Assembly (NCBI GenBank): GCA_024169445.1 | Contig: JALKFA010000001.1 | Location: 4,030,001 to 4,094,000 of the forward strand | DNA from: Buttiauxella agrestis ATCC 33320 | GTDB lineage: Bacteria > Pseudomonadota > Gammaproteobacteria > Enterobacterales > Enterobacteriaceae | DNA length: 64,000 nucleotides | Reading direction: 5' to 3' | Part shown: positions 8,373-17,044 of the stretch, piece after piece | Numbering within the stretch: position 1 is the first letter of the stretch | Layout of the letters: every line of letters starts with the position of its first letter | Program-made: the position numbers and the translations under genes | Notes under the pieces: model-generated | What the model was told of the DNA's origin: nothing | What the model saw: the letters and a program-made list of their open reading frames with translations, nothing else | Database searches by the model: none

Positions 8373-9611
8373 ATGTGCCCGACAAAACCCAGTTTATTAT
8401 CTTGCCTGTCATTGCTTTCGTTGGCGGTGGCGGGTTCATTACTGGCCTCACCGTTATATGCCGCCGATGCACATCCACTGCAAATTAAGCTCGATGATCT
8501 ACGCTATAGCCAGCAGCAGATAGAGGCACAAAATCCACAATTTACCGGGGCTTATCAAAAACTGATTGCCAACGCAGACAAGGCGCTGAACAAACCACTG
8601 TATTCAGTGATGGATAAAACGCTAATCGCCGCCAGCGGCGATAAACATGATTACTACAGTTTTCCACCGTACTGGTGGCCCGATCCGAACAAAAAAGATG
8701 GCCTGCCCTACCTTCGCAAAGATGGCCAAACCAACCCTGATGCCAATAGTGATGCCACGGACAAAAAACGTCTGGTGAACATGAGCAATGACGTTTGGAC
8801 ACTGGCGCTGGCGTGGCAATTTTCGCACAACCCGGCATACGCCGAAAAAGCACGTGACCAATTGCTGAACTGGTTTGTGAAACCAGAAACGCGCATGAAT
8901 CCTAACCTGCAACATGCGCAGGCTATTCCAGGGATTAACGATGGCCGAGGGATTGGCCTGATTGACAGTCGCGCACTGGTAGAAGTGATTGATGCCGTTG
9001 AATTATTACGCCCAGCGAATGTGGTCAGCGATGAAGATTATCAGAAGATAAAACAATGGTATGGCGATTTTTACCATTGGATGAGCACCAGCCAAAACGG
9101 ATTTGAAGAAGACAATTGGCATAACAATCACGGCACCTATTTTGATTTACAGGCAGCGTCATTTGCCCTGTTTAGTGGCGATATAGCCGCCGCTAAAAAA
9201 CGACTACAAATCACCCAACTACGACGTATTCCCTCCCATTTTGATAAAGAAGGCCGCCAGATGGCGGAAATTGAGCGCACTCGCCCGTGGCATTACAGCA
9301 ATTTCCATCTTGAGGCTTACAACAAGTTGGGGCGTTTAGGGGACATTGCTGGGGTTGATGTCTGGAATTTCACTCTTGATGACCATAGCTTGCGCCAGGG
9401 CTATCGCTACCTCGCGCACTACATAAATAGCACTGAAACCTGGCCCTGGAAGGATATTGATAAAATGGACGATCAAAAAGCACTGGTGAATATGGTCAGT
9501 GCCGCACGAGCCTGGCCTGACGACAAACTGTTTGTTGAAAAAGCCGAATGGCTGATGGCGAAGTATCCAGATGATATCTCGCATCTGATTACCCCATTAA
9601 AGCAACAGTGA
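8373..9611 (+). CDS. Alginate-lyase-family protein, exported to periplasm
   Basis: A 412-residue paralogue of the protein at 2455-3591, but with a signal peptide (LLSLAVAGSLLASPLYA, cleaved before ADAHP). Shared motifs are KHDYYSFPPYWWPDP near 90, RMNPNLQHAQAIPGI near 175 and WHNNHGTYFD near 250. I choose the ATG at 8373 because GGAGAAAAT precedes it directly; an in-frame ATG at 8358 would swallow that ribosome site. It should be the first lyase to meet polymer in the periplasm. It is followed closely by a heparinase-type gene on the same strand. Confidence 0.87.
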   Translation: MCPTKPSLLSCLSLLSLAVAGSLLASPLYAADAHPLQIKLDDLRYSQQQIEAQNPQFTGAYQKLIANADKALNKPLYSVMDKTLIAASGDKHDYYSFPPYWWPDPNKKDGLPYLRKDGQTNPDANSDATDKKRLVNMSNDVWTLALAWQFSHNPAYAEKARDQLLNWFVKPETRMNPNLQHAQAIPGINDGRGIGLIDSRALVEVIDAVELLRPANVVSDEDYQKIKQWYGDFYHWMSTSQNGFEEDNWHNNHGTYFDLQAASFALFSGDIAAAKKRLQITQLRRIPSHFDKEGRQMAEIERTRPWHYSNFHLEAYNKLGRLGDIAGVDVWNFTLDDHSLRQGYRYLAHYINSTETWPWKDIDKMDDQKALVNMVSAARAWPDDKLFVEKAEWLMAKYPDDISHLITPLKQQ

Positions 9612-9631
9612 TAGAGAATAAGGATCGAGCG

Positions 9632-11650
9632 ATGAAGCAGTTCACCACGCAACAACTTATTCTTCTTCAGCAACGAGTTTGCGCTCAACCCGCCATTATT
9701 GAGCAGTTGATTGCCGACAACAGTGTGGTTCTCAACAATCCAGTCGTTGTGCCAGAAACCGCCCTGGCAACCTGGAATCTCTATTATTTCTGCCCCGACC
9801 ACGGCGTCAGGTTGGTGTGGGATCGCGCCTCACCAACCTGCCATTGCTGCCCGATAGACGGCCAAAACTTTAGCGGTGAACCCTATGATGGTGCGTGGTG
9901 GCGTGAGCTCAACGGCCTGAATGCCAAAGCCTGCCACCAGCTGGGTTTATTGTGGCAACTTACTGGTGAGCAGATCTATCTGGATAAAGTCAGTGAATTG
10001 CTGATGCGTTACGCTAAGTTCTATCCGGATTACAAAATTCACGGTGGCATTCCGTACAATGGTCCGGGGAAAATGAATGCCCAGACACTTTGCGAAGCGA
10101 ACTGCATGCTGGATTTCGCCCTCGGTTTTGATTGCATCGCTGAGGCACTCACTGCCGAACAGCGCGAGTACGTTACAGTTCGTTTATTGCGCGCTGGTGC
10201 GCAGTTTTTGATGGCCCATCGCACTGCACAATTACACAACCATGAAGTGAAAATTGGCTGCGCGGTGGGTGTGTTGGGGCTGGTGCTGGAAGATGCCGCA
10301 TTAGTCGAATTTGCCGTCAACCAACCTTACGGTCTGCGTTATCAGCTTGAACAGGGCCTGTTCGAGGAAGGGCTGTGGTTCGAGGGATCTATTCATTATC
10401 ACTTCTACGCTCTGCAAGGTTTTCTGGCTTTTGAAAAACTGGCTATAGGCACCCAGTGGAGTTTGCTGGATGAACCTTACTATAAAAAAATGCTTAGTTT
10501 CCCGCTGACTCTGTTAATGCCAGACGGCACTTTTCCGCGTATCAACGATTGTATCTATGGCCAGGAAAAACTCGACCACGGTCATCTTTATCACTTTGCC
10601 TGGCATTACTATCGCGATGAGCAGTATGCCGCCGCGCTTAAGGCTATCAATGCGCAACATCCGCGTCCTGGTCTTGATGCCCTGCTTTACACCACACCAC
10701 TGCCAGAAAAGATACCGGACCTGATTCCTGCGGGTCATACTCATGCCCCGCATAGCGGTCTGACCGTGTGGCGTAACACAGAAAAGAAACGCGCATTACT
10801 GGTTAAGCATACGCCCTATGGCGGCGAGCATGACCACTATGACCGCCTGAACATTCTGCTGTTTAATGGTGCAAAAGAGATCCTGCCTGATCTTGGTACG
10901 ACCGGTTATGGCGCGCCAATGCACTATGCGTATTACAAAAATAGCGCCACGCATAACACCATTACAGTCAACCAAACCAACCAACCCCCTGCCGTTCCTG
11001 TGGTCCTCCAGTATCATGAAAGCCAGGCTTTCTGCTGGCTGGATACAGAGGTTGACTGGCGACAAACGCCGCCTGAACTCGACAGCCATACCCGCGTACA
11101 ATGGGACAGTGAAGCCTGGCGTGACGTGCGTTTTCGCCGCCGTCTGTTATGGCTGGATAACGCCTTAATTGACATTAGCAGCGTGCATAATCCGCATTGC
11201 CAGCAAATTGACTGGACGCTACATCTGCATGGGAAAGCACTGGATGTTGAAGGTGAACAGGCGCAGTTTAGTGCTCACGGCCCGTTGTCTATCATGAATG
11301 ATGCGCATTGCGTATCGTTAACCAATTGCCAGCCGCGCCACTTCGCCACAGCCCACCACGGGCAAGCACTATGGCTGTATGGACATGCCGAGTTGTGGCA
11401 AGGACGCGCGCCGGATAATCCAGCCGTTGGTGAGTTGAGTTATCTGGTGTTACGGAGCCATGAAACGCATCCCGTGTTTGTAAGCGTTTGGGATTTCGAC
11501 CACCAGCGACCTATCACCGATATGCAGATTACCCAGGATAACAATGGCATGCGTATTTTGCTTAAACATGGCGAAGACGTTGTAGTCGTCGACGTAGCAA
11601 ACGACAGCGCTATCCTTCCACGCCTTCAGTATTCCCATCTCCCGTTATGA
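9632..11650 (+). CDS. Heparinase II/III-family lyase, cytoplasmic
   Basis: A 672-residue protein with an N-terminal alpha/alpha toroid and a C-terminal beta-sheet domain of the heparinase II/III type (PF07940). Recognisable pieces are HNHEVKIGCAVGVLGL, LFEEGLWFEGSIHYHFYALQG and the metal-site-like GGEHDHYDRLNILLFNGAKE. The family includes PL12, PL15, PL17 and PL21 lyases; this looks nearest to oligo-uronide (PL15/PL17-like) enzymes, but I cannot decide. No signal peptide, so it would act on imported oligomers. The ATG at 9632 has AAGGAT upstream; an in-frame GTG at 9608 overlaps the previous stop. Confidence 0.85.
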   Translation: MKQFTTQQLILLQQRVCAQPAIIEQLIADNSVVLNNPVVVPETALATWNLYYFCPDHGVRLVWDRASPTCHCCPIDGQNFSGEPYDGAWWRELNGLNAKACHQLGLLWQLTGEQIYLDKVSELLMRYAKFYPDYKIHGGIPYNGPGKMNAQTLCEANCMLDFALGFDCIAEALTAEQREYVTVRLLRAGAQFLMAHRTAQLHNHEVKIGCAVGVLGLVLEDAALVEFAVNQPYGLRYQLEQGLFEEGLWFEGSIHYHFYALQGFLAFEKLAIGTQWSLLDEPYYKKMLSFPLTLLMPDGTFPRINDCIYGQEKLDHGHLYHFAWHYYRDEQYAAALKAINAQHPRPGLDALLYTTPLPEKIPDLIPAGHTHAPHSGLTVWRNTEKKRALLVKHTPYGGEHDHYDRLNILLFNGAKEILPDLGTTGYGAPMHYAYYKNSATHNTITVNQTNQPPAVPVVLQYHESQAFCWLDTEVDWRQTPPELDSHTRVQWDSEAWRDVRFRRRLLWLDNALIDISSVHNPHCQQIDWTLHLHGKALDVEGEQAQFSAHGPLSIMNDAHCVSLTNCQPRHFATAHHGQALWLYGHAELWQGRAPDNPAVGELSYLVLRSHETHPVFVSVWDFDHQRPITDMQITQDNNGMRILLKHGEDVVVVDVANDSAILPRLQYSHLPL

Positions 11651-11655
11651 TTATT

Positions 11656-11690
11656 CACTCCGCCTGTCTCGGGCGGAGTGTTAATTTATT
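11656..11690 (+). terminator. Intrinsic terminator of the lyase operon
   Basis: CACTCCGCC and GGCGGAGTG form a 9-bp stem with a short loop, followed by TTAATTTATT. It lies six bases after the heparinase gene stop. Confidence 0.8.
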
Positions 11691-11798
11691 GTTACTAACA
11701 AGCTGTTTTAATTGAAGTTTAATAAACAAGATCTGTGTCCCAGCGGTAATCCTTACATTCTGTAATGCTAATTACATATACAACTTTAAGGGTCTACC

Positions 11799-13142
11799 AT
11801 GATAACCATTGAATTTATTGTCATTATTTTATGCCTGTTAGTGGGCACACGTTTTGGTGGGATGGGGCTTGGCCTAATCAGCGGCATTGGGCTGTTTATT
11901 CTCACCTTCATCTTTGGGCTTGAGCCAGGTAAACCCCCCGTTGATGTGATGCTGACCATTCTTGCTGTGATTGGTTGTGCCGCCACATTGCAAACTGCGG
12001 GTGGCCTGAATGTGATGATGCAGTTTGCAGAGCGTCTGCTGCGCAAACATCCCCAGCACATCACCCTGCTCGCACCGTTCACCACCTGGATGCTGACTTT
12101 CCTGTGCGGCACCGGTCATGTGGTGTACACCATGTTCCCGATTATCGCCGATATCGCACTGAAGAAAGGCATTCGTCCGGAACGCCCAATGGCGGTGGCA
12201 TCAATTGCTTCGCAAATGGCGATTACCGCGTCTCCGGTTTCTGTGGCGGTGGTTTCGCTGATTTCGATTCTGGCGGCTAACCATGGTATTGGTCAGGCGT
12301 GGGGCATCCTCGATATCCTCTGCGTTTCCGTTCCTGCTTCATTGTTTGGCGTGCTGATTGCAGCACTGTGGAGCTTACGTCGCGGCAAAGATTTGCAGGA
12401 CGACGAAGAGTTCCAGGAAAAACTCAAAGACCCGAAACAGCGTGAATTTATCTACGGCAGCAGCGAAACGCTGATGAACCAGGTGTTCCCAAAACAAGCC
12501 TACTGGTCAACGTGGATCTTCTTTGCCGGGATTCTGGTGGTGGTGTTATTGGGGGCCATTCCGGCGCTGCGCCCGGCCTTCGAGGTCAAAGGCTCATTCA
12601 AGCCGCTATCGATGAATCTGGTTATCCAGATGATGATGTTGATTGCCGGTGCCGTAATGCTGATCGCCTGCAAAGTGAATGCCTCGGCTGTCTCTAACGG
12701 CGCGGTATTCAAAGCCGGTATGGTGGCTATTTTCTCGGTATTTGGTGTGGCGTGGATGAGTGATACCTTTTTCCAGGCACATCTTGAAGAACTAAAAATG
12801 GCGCTGGAAGGCGTCGTGCAAAGCCACCCGTGGACTTATGCCATCGTGCTGTTTTTGGTTTCTAAACTGGTGAACAGCCAGGCTGCCGCGTTAACTGCCG
12901 TGGCACCGATGGGGTTGATGCTGGGTGTTGAACCGAAAATGCTGATTGCCTTCTTCCCGGCGTCTTACGGCTACTTTGTGTTGCCGACTTACCCAAGCGA
13001 CCTGGCGTGCATCGGCTTTGACCGTTCTGGCACCACAAAAATTGGTAAATTCATCATTAACCACAGTTTCATTTTGCCAGGCTTAATCGGCGTGAGCTGT
13101 GCTTGTGCAGCGAGTTACTTATTAGTGATGACGTTCTTCTGA
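11799..13142 (+). CDS. Anaerobic C4-dicarboxylate transporter, DcuA/DcuB family
   Basis: A 447-residue, 10-12-span membrane protein closely similar to DcuB and DcuA. Shared blocks include GKPPVDVMLTILAVIGCAATLQ near residue 45, GTGHVVYTMFPII near 105, ASPVSVAVVSL near 145 and FDRSGTTKIGKFIINHSFILPG near 405. Dcu carriers exchange fumarate, malate, aspartate and succinate during anaerobic growth. AAGGG precedes the ATG. It is a single gene with its own terminator. I do not assign dcuA or dcuB because it differs from both and is outside their usual contexts. Confidence 0.88.
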   Translation: MITIEFIVIILCLLVGTRFGGMGLGLISGIGLFILTFIFGLEPGKPPVDVMLTILAVIGCAATLQTAGGLNVMMQFAERLLRKHPQHITLLAPFTTWMLTFLCGTGHVVYTMFPIIADIALKKGIRPERPMAVASIASQMAITASPVSVAVVSLISILAANHGIGQAWGILDILCVSVPASLFGVLIAALWSLRRGKDLQDDEEFQEKLKDPKQREFIYGSSETLMNQVFPKQAYWSTWIFFAGILVVVLLGAIPALRPAFEVKGSFKPLSMNLVIQMMMLIAGAVMLIACKVNASAVSNGAVFKAGMVAIFSVFGVAWMSDTFFQAHLEELKMALEGVVQSHPWTYAIVLFLVSKLVNSQAAALTAVAPMGLMLGVEPKMLIAFFPASYGYFVLPTYPSDLACIGFDRSGTTKIGKFIINHSFILPGLIGVSCACAASYLLVMTFF

Positions 13143-13147
13143 TGACA

Positions 13148-13171
13148 AATCGCCCTTGAATAAGGGCGATT
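13148..13171. terminator. Bidirectional terminator between dcu-type gene and yecJ
   Basis: AATCGCCCTT-gaat-AAGGGCGATT is a perfect 10-bp stem with a 4-base loop and A/T-rich flanks, between two converging genes. Confidence 0.85.
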
Positions 13172-13182
13172 ATAATTCGGAA

Positions 13183-13434
13183 TTAATGCGCTTCGTTTTG
13201 CGGGGTGAATTTCAGTTCAATCAAAGAAATGGCTTTTTGAATCGCGCGGCGGGTCACCGGATCCGCCGCTGCCGGATGAGTGGCGAAATCAATGGTCTTT
13301 AATTGGTTCGCCATTTTTTCACGGACTTCTACCGGCGCAATCACATCAATGACATCCAGAATTTGTTTAATCACTAACTGGCACGCCACCACGTCAGAAA
13401 CCAGTTCCTGGTCGGCAGATAATTGTTCGGACAT
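13183..13434 (-). CDS. yecJ: Small conserved protein YecJ (DUF2766)
   Basis: An 83-residue soluble protein starting [19 protein letters not shown] and containing [11 protein letters not shown] and [18 protein letters not shown] recognise this as the DUF2766 family, YecJ in E. coli, function unknown. The start at 13434 follows GGAGAGAAAGA; the longer ORF adds seven residues with no ribosome site. In relatives it lies between ftnB and azuC/yecR, and here it keeps that order although accessory genes intervene. Confidence 0.75.
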   Translation of the reverse strand: MSEQLSADQELVSDVVACQLVIKQILDVIDVIAPVEVREKMANQLKTIDFATHPAAADPVTRRAIQKAISLIELKFTPQNEAH

Positions 13435-13545
13435 TCTTTCTCTCCTGTTTCGCAATGGGCGTCATAGTACTCGCGCCTCTATCCCTGAGGCAATAATCCA
13501 TTCTGGAATGCATCCCGAAGAACGTACTAAAACTTTGTGAATTCA

Positions 13546-13642
13546 GTTAACCATCCGAGTTTTGCATGCTATCTAAGTACGCCATTGACTTATGTACATT
13601 TCCTGTTAACCTAATCCTGGCTATACGCCAATGGCGGATATT
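13546..13642 (+). promoter_or_regulatory. Candidate promoter/operator region of the toxin-antitoxin operon
   Basis: Two GTTAAC palindromes (13546-13551 and 13605-13610), both extending to GTTAACC, flank a possible -35 TTGACT at about 13584. Type II antitoxins usually bind such paired repeats over their own promoter. This is pattern recognition only. Confidence 0.35.
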
Positions 13643-13954
13643 ATGCTTTTTATCGAAACGCCCATTTTTACAGAGGATGTCAACGCACTGCTCACGGATG
13701 AAGAATACCGATTGTTTCAGGTATTCCTGACGTTTTCCCCGGAAAGCGGCGATGTGATTCCCCATACTGGTGGCCTGCGTAAAGTGCGGTGGCCTGCAAA
13801 AAACAAGGGAAAACGCAGTGGCGTTAGAGTCATCTATTTCCATAAAAACGTCGATAGCATCATCAGACTATTGCTGATTTACCCGAAAGGGGTCAAAGAC
13901 GATCTGGATGAAGCGGAAAAACGTTTTTTGCGGCAAATGAACGAGAGGTGGTAA
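13643..13954 (+). CDS. higB: Type II toxin, RelE/HigB family
   Basis: A 103-residue RelE-fold protein. It carries FIETPIFTEDVNALLTDEE at the start, SGDVIPHTGGLRKVRWP, KRSGVRVIYFHK with the basic active-site residues, and LLLIYPKGVKDDL near the end. Such toxins cut mRNA in the ribosome A site. I prefer the ATG at 13643, preceded by GGCGGA, over one at 13631. The antitoxin gene follows with no gap, the order typical of higBA (toxin first). Confidence 0.88.
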   Translation: MLFIETPIFTEDVNALLTDEEYRLFQVFLTFSPESGDVIPHTGGLRKVRWPAKNKGKRSGVRVIYFHKNVDSIIRLLLIYPKGVKDDLDEAEKRFLRQMNERW

Positions 13955-14248
13955 ATGGATAAACAACTGTTCGCGCGTCTGTCTGAAAGCATGACGCAAA
14001 TGAATGAGATTGTAGAAGGTAAACGCGAGCCATCTCGCGCAACGGAAGTCACCGCGACTCAGGTCAAAACCATTCGTCAGGCGACGGGGTTATCGCAGGC
14101 CGGTTTTGCCCGGCTGATCTCCGTGAGCGTCGATACGCTGAAAAACTGGGAGCAAGGCCGCCGTGAACCGACAGGCCCAGCCAAAGCATTACTACGTGCG
14201 ATCGAGAATGACCCTGAACATGTCATTCTCGCTCTGGCACCACGCTAA
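13955..14248 (+). CDS. Antitoxin, NadS/HigA type with XRE helix-turn-helix
   Basis: A 97-residue protein with an XRE-type HTH at about residues 35-85 (IRQATGLSQAGFARLISVSV, then LKNWEQGRREPTGPAKALL). This pattern is typical of the NadS/HigA antitoxins that pair with RelE-like toxins. It should neutralise the toxin and repress the operon. AGAGGTGGTAA before the start is both the end of the toxin gene and the ribosome site, so translation is coupled. Confidence 0.9.
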   Translation: MDKQLFARLSESMTQMNEIVEGKREPSRATEVTATQVKTIRQATGLSQAGFARLISVSVDTLKNWEQGRREPTGPAKALLRAIENDPEHVILALAPR

Positions 14249-14254
14249 ATACGC

Positions 14255-15232
14255 TTACTTTTCTTCAAACAGCCAACATGCCACCCGGTGACCAGGAGAA
14301 ATCTCCTGCATTACTGGGCTTTGGCTCTGGCATTTATCCATCGCTCGCGGGCAGCGATTGGCGAATTTACAACCCGGCCAGTCGCTTATCGCCCCCGGTA
14401 ACTCCCCGCTAATACCGCCCCTTTCCAGCATTTGTACATGCGGATCAGCCACCGGAATCGATGCCAATAGCGCCCGTGTGTATGGATGCGCCGGTTCGGT
14501 ATAGAGCATTTCCGCTGGCGCTTCTTCTACCAGCGAGCCCAGATACATCACGCCAATACGCTCAGAAATATGGCGTACCATCGATAAATCGTGCGCGATA
14601 AACAGGTACGTCAGCCCCAATGCCTGCTGCAAATCCTGCAAAATATTCACTACCTGCGCCTGCACCGAAACATCCAGCGCCGAGAGCGGTTCATCGCATA
14701 ACACAAATTCAGGGTTAACCGACAAAGCGCGAGCAATGCTGATGCGCTGGCGCTGACCGCCGCTGAATTCATGCGGGAAGCGGTTTAAATGCTCCGCCTT
14801 CAGGCCAACCTGTTCCAGCAATTCAATAGTGCGTGCTTCGCGTTGAGCTTTGCCATAGCCGTGGATTTTCATCGGCTCGGCAATCAGTTGCGCGACCGTC
14901 ATGCCTGGGTTGAGTGACGAATACGGGTCCTGGAAGATCGCCTGCATGCGGCGGCGCAACGGTTTGAGTTGCTTGTCGCTCATGTTGGCAATGTTCTGGC
15001 CGGCAAACTCAATCTCGCCTTCAGTAATATCAAACAGACGCAGCACGCTGCGCCCTAATGTCGATTTACCGCAGCCTGACTCGCCCACCAGCCCGTAAGT
15101 TTCTCCGGGATAGATGTCGAAACTCACACCATCCACCGCTTTCACCGGGGGCGTTTTGTTAAACCAACCCTGCTGGCTGTGGAAATATTTGCGTAGCCCG
15201 CTGACCCGAACCAATGGCTTAACGTCCTGCAT
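14255..15232 (-). CDS. Peptide ABC transporter ATP-binding protein (DppF/OppF type)
   Basis: A 325-residue ABC ATPase with Walker [10 protein letters not shown] near residue 52, signature SGGQRQRISIARAL near 160, Walker B FVLCDEP and an oligopeptide/dipeptide C-terminal extension with cysteines (CKFANRCPRAMDKC near 290), which in this family can bind an iron-sulfur cluster. It is the last gene of a five-gene importer and overlaps the preceding ATPase gene by 14 bases. Confidence 0.92.
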   Translation of the reverse strand: MQDVKPLVRVSGLRKYFHSQQGWFNKTPPVKAVDGVSFDIYPGETYGLVGESGCGKSTLGRSVLRLFDITEGEIEFAGQNIANMSDKQLKPLRRRMQAIFQDPYSSLNPGMTVAQLIAEPMKIHGYGKAQREARTIELLEQVGLKAEHLNRFPHEFSGGQRQRISIARALSVNPEFVLCDEPLSALDVSVQAQVVNILQDLQQALGLTYLFIAHDLSMVRHISERIGVMYLGSLVEEAPAEMLYTEPAHPYTRALLASIPVADPHVQMLERGGISGELPGAISDWPGCKFANRCPRAMDKCQSQSPVMQEISPGHRVACWLFEEK

Positions 15233-16202
15233 TGTTCACCTCCGAATCCCATAACCAGCACATTGCCTGATGCCCTTCACCTGTCTGATACATCGGCGGC
15301 AGGCTGGCGCAACGTGCCATACGCTGCGGACAACGTTCGGCAAACGGGCAACCTGGTGGCGGGTTGAGTAAGCCCGGCGGCGAACCGTCAATCGGCGATA
15401 AACGCGCGCCGGTTTCACCCTGTCGCGGCAGTGACGCCAGCAAGCCACGAGTGTACGGGTGCGCCGGACGGTAGAAAATATCTTCCACACTGCCCTGCTC
15501 CATCACCAGGCCGCCGTACATCACCACCACACGCGAACACACTTGCGCCACCACGCCGAGATCATGGGTGATCAGCATAATGGCGGTATCGGTTTGCTGT
15601 TGCAGCTGTTTTAACAGACGCAGAATTTGCGCCTGAATAGTGACATCCAGCGCGGTGGTTGGCTCATCGGCAATCAGCAATGCTGGATGGCAAGACAGCG
15701 CAATGGCAATCATTACACGCTGGCGCATCCCGCCGCTGAATTCATGGGGATACTGGTTATAACGCTGTTCAGCATTCCCAATCCCCACCTGTTGCAGCAT
15801 GGCGATAGATTTTTCTTTGGCTGCTTTTTTGCTGAGATTTTGATTCCGAATCAGGATCTCACTCATCTGTTTGCCGATGGTCAGCACTGGATTGAGCGCG
15901 GTCATCGGGTCCTGGAAAATCATCGCAATGTCATTGCCACGAAGTTGGCGCATCTGTTCCGGCGTTTTGCGGGCTAAATCTTCGCCTTTGAAATGGACAT
16001 GCCCGCCCACCACTTTGCCATTGTTGCCCAGCAGTTTAAGCACCGATTTACAGGTGACACTTTTGCCGCAGCCTGATTCGCCAACAATCCCCACCACTTC
16101 GCCACGCTGCACCGCAAAGCTTACGCCACGCACCGCTTTCACTTCCCCTTCGCGGGTGAAGAAAGAGGTTTGCAGGTTGTCGAGTTCCAGTAAGTTATTC
16201 AT
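15219..16202 (-). CDS. Peptide ABC transporter ATP-binding protein (DppD/OppD type)
   Basis: A 327-residue ABC ATPase. Walker A is GESGCGKS near 40, signature [14 protein letters not shown] near 155, Walker [13 protein letters not shown], and the C-terminal cysteine cluster reads [14 protein letters not shown]. The start at 16202 has CAGGAGCG upstream and overlaps the permease stop by 8 bases; a longer ORF from 16244 lies inside the permease gene. It partners the DppF-type ATPase. Confidence 0.92.
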   Translation of the reverse strand: MNNLLELDNLQTSFFTREGEVKAVRGVSFAVQRGEVVGIVGESGCGKSVTCKSVLKLLGNNGKVVGGHVHFKGEDLARKTPEQMRQLRGNDIAMIFQDPMTALNPVLTIGKQMSEILIRNQNLSKKAAKEKSIAMLQQVGIGNAEQRYNQYPHEFSGGMRQRVMIAIALSCHPALLIADEPTTALDVTIQAQILRLLKQLQQQTDTAIMLITHDLGVVAQVCSRVVVMYGGLVMEQGSVEDIFYRPAHPYTRGLLASLPRQGETGARLSPIDGSPPGLLNPPPGCPFAERCPQRMARCASLPPMYQTGEGHQAMCWLWDSEVNNAGR

Positions 16203-17040
16203 CGCGGTTCGCTCCTGGCTCAAAGGCGGTACGCAAAACATCACCCAGCACGTTAAAACTCAGCACCGTCAGCAAAATCAAGACCCCAGGGAACATCGCA
16301 AGCCAGGTGGCTTCGCCAATGAAAGATTGTGCGTTATTTAACATGCTGCCCCACGAGGCATTCGGCTGTTGGACACCCAGCCCAAGGAAGCTTAACGTCG
16401 ACTCCATCAGGATCGCCGAGGCAATGTTGAGCGTTGCCGCGACCATAATGGTTGGCAAAATGTTCGGGATAATATGGCGGGCAATGATAATCAGCGAGTG
16501 TTCGCCACAGGCGCGCGCATACACCACATATTCACGCTCTTTGACCGACAAAGTTTCCGCCCGCACCAGGCGCGACATGTTCATCCACGTCAGCGCACTG
16601 ATAATTAAAATGATGTTGGCGATGCCAGGCTTCAGGTAAGCGTTTAACACCAGCAGTAAGAAGAACGCCGGAATCGACAGCAAAATATCGACCACACGCA
16701 TCATCAGGTTGTCGATACGCCCGCCAAAGTAGCCGCTAATCGTCCCCACCAGCGTACCAATCAAGGTTGAAAAGAGCATCGACAGGAAACCGACCATCAG
16801 GGAAATTTGGCCGCCGTACAAGGCTCGAGTGAAATAGTCGCGCCCGTAGTCATCGGTACCGAACCAGTGCGCGGCATCTGGCGGTAGCAACCTTGCGGTC
16901 AGCGACATCTGGTTAGGGTCCCACGGGCTGAGAGCCGCCAGTAATGCGGCAATACTGAAAATCACCAGAACCAGTAACGAGAATTGAGCTGGACGATTAC
17001 GTTTCAGGCCATGTTTAACTTGTTGCCAACGTCTACTCAT
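16195..17040 (-). CDS. Peptide ABC transporter permease (DppC/OppC type)
   Basis: A 281-residue membrane protein with about six spans, an N-terminal OppC_N region (RPAQFSLLVLVIFSIAALLA) and an EAA-type loop REYVVYARACGEHSLIIIARHI near 175. The motif HWFGTDDYGRDYFTRALYGG near residue 60 is typical of DppC/OppC. It lies in the operon between the DppB-type permease and the ATPases. Confidence 0.92.
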   Translation of the reverse strand: MSRRWQQVKHGLKRNRPAQFSLLVLVIFSIAALLAALSPWDPNQMSLTARLLPPDAAHWFGTDDYGRDYFTRALYGGQISLMVGFLSMLFSTLIGTLVGTISGYFGGRIDNLMMRVVDILLSIPAFFLLLVLNAYLKPGIANIILIISALTWMNMSRLVRAETLSVKEREYVVYARACGEHSLIIIARHIIPNILPTIMVAATLNIASAILMESTLSFLGLGVQQPNASWGSMLNNAQSFIGEATWLAMFPGVLILLTVLSFNVLGDVLRTAFEPGANRDE

Positions 17041-17044
17041 CGTC

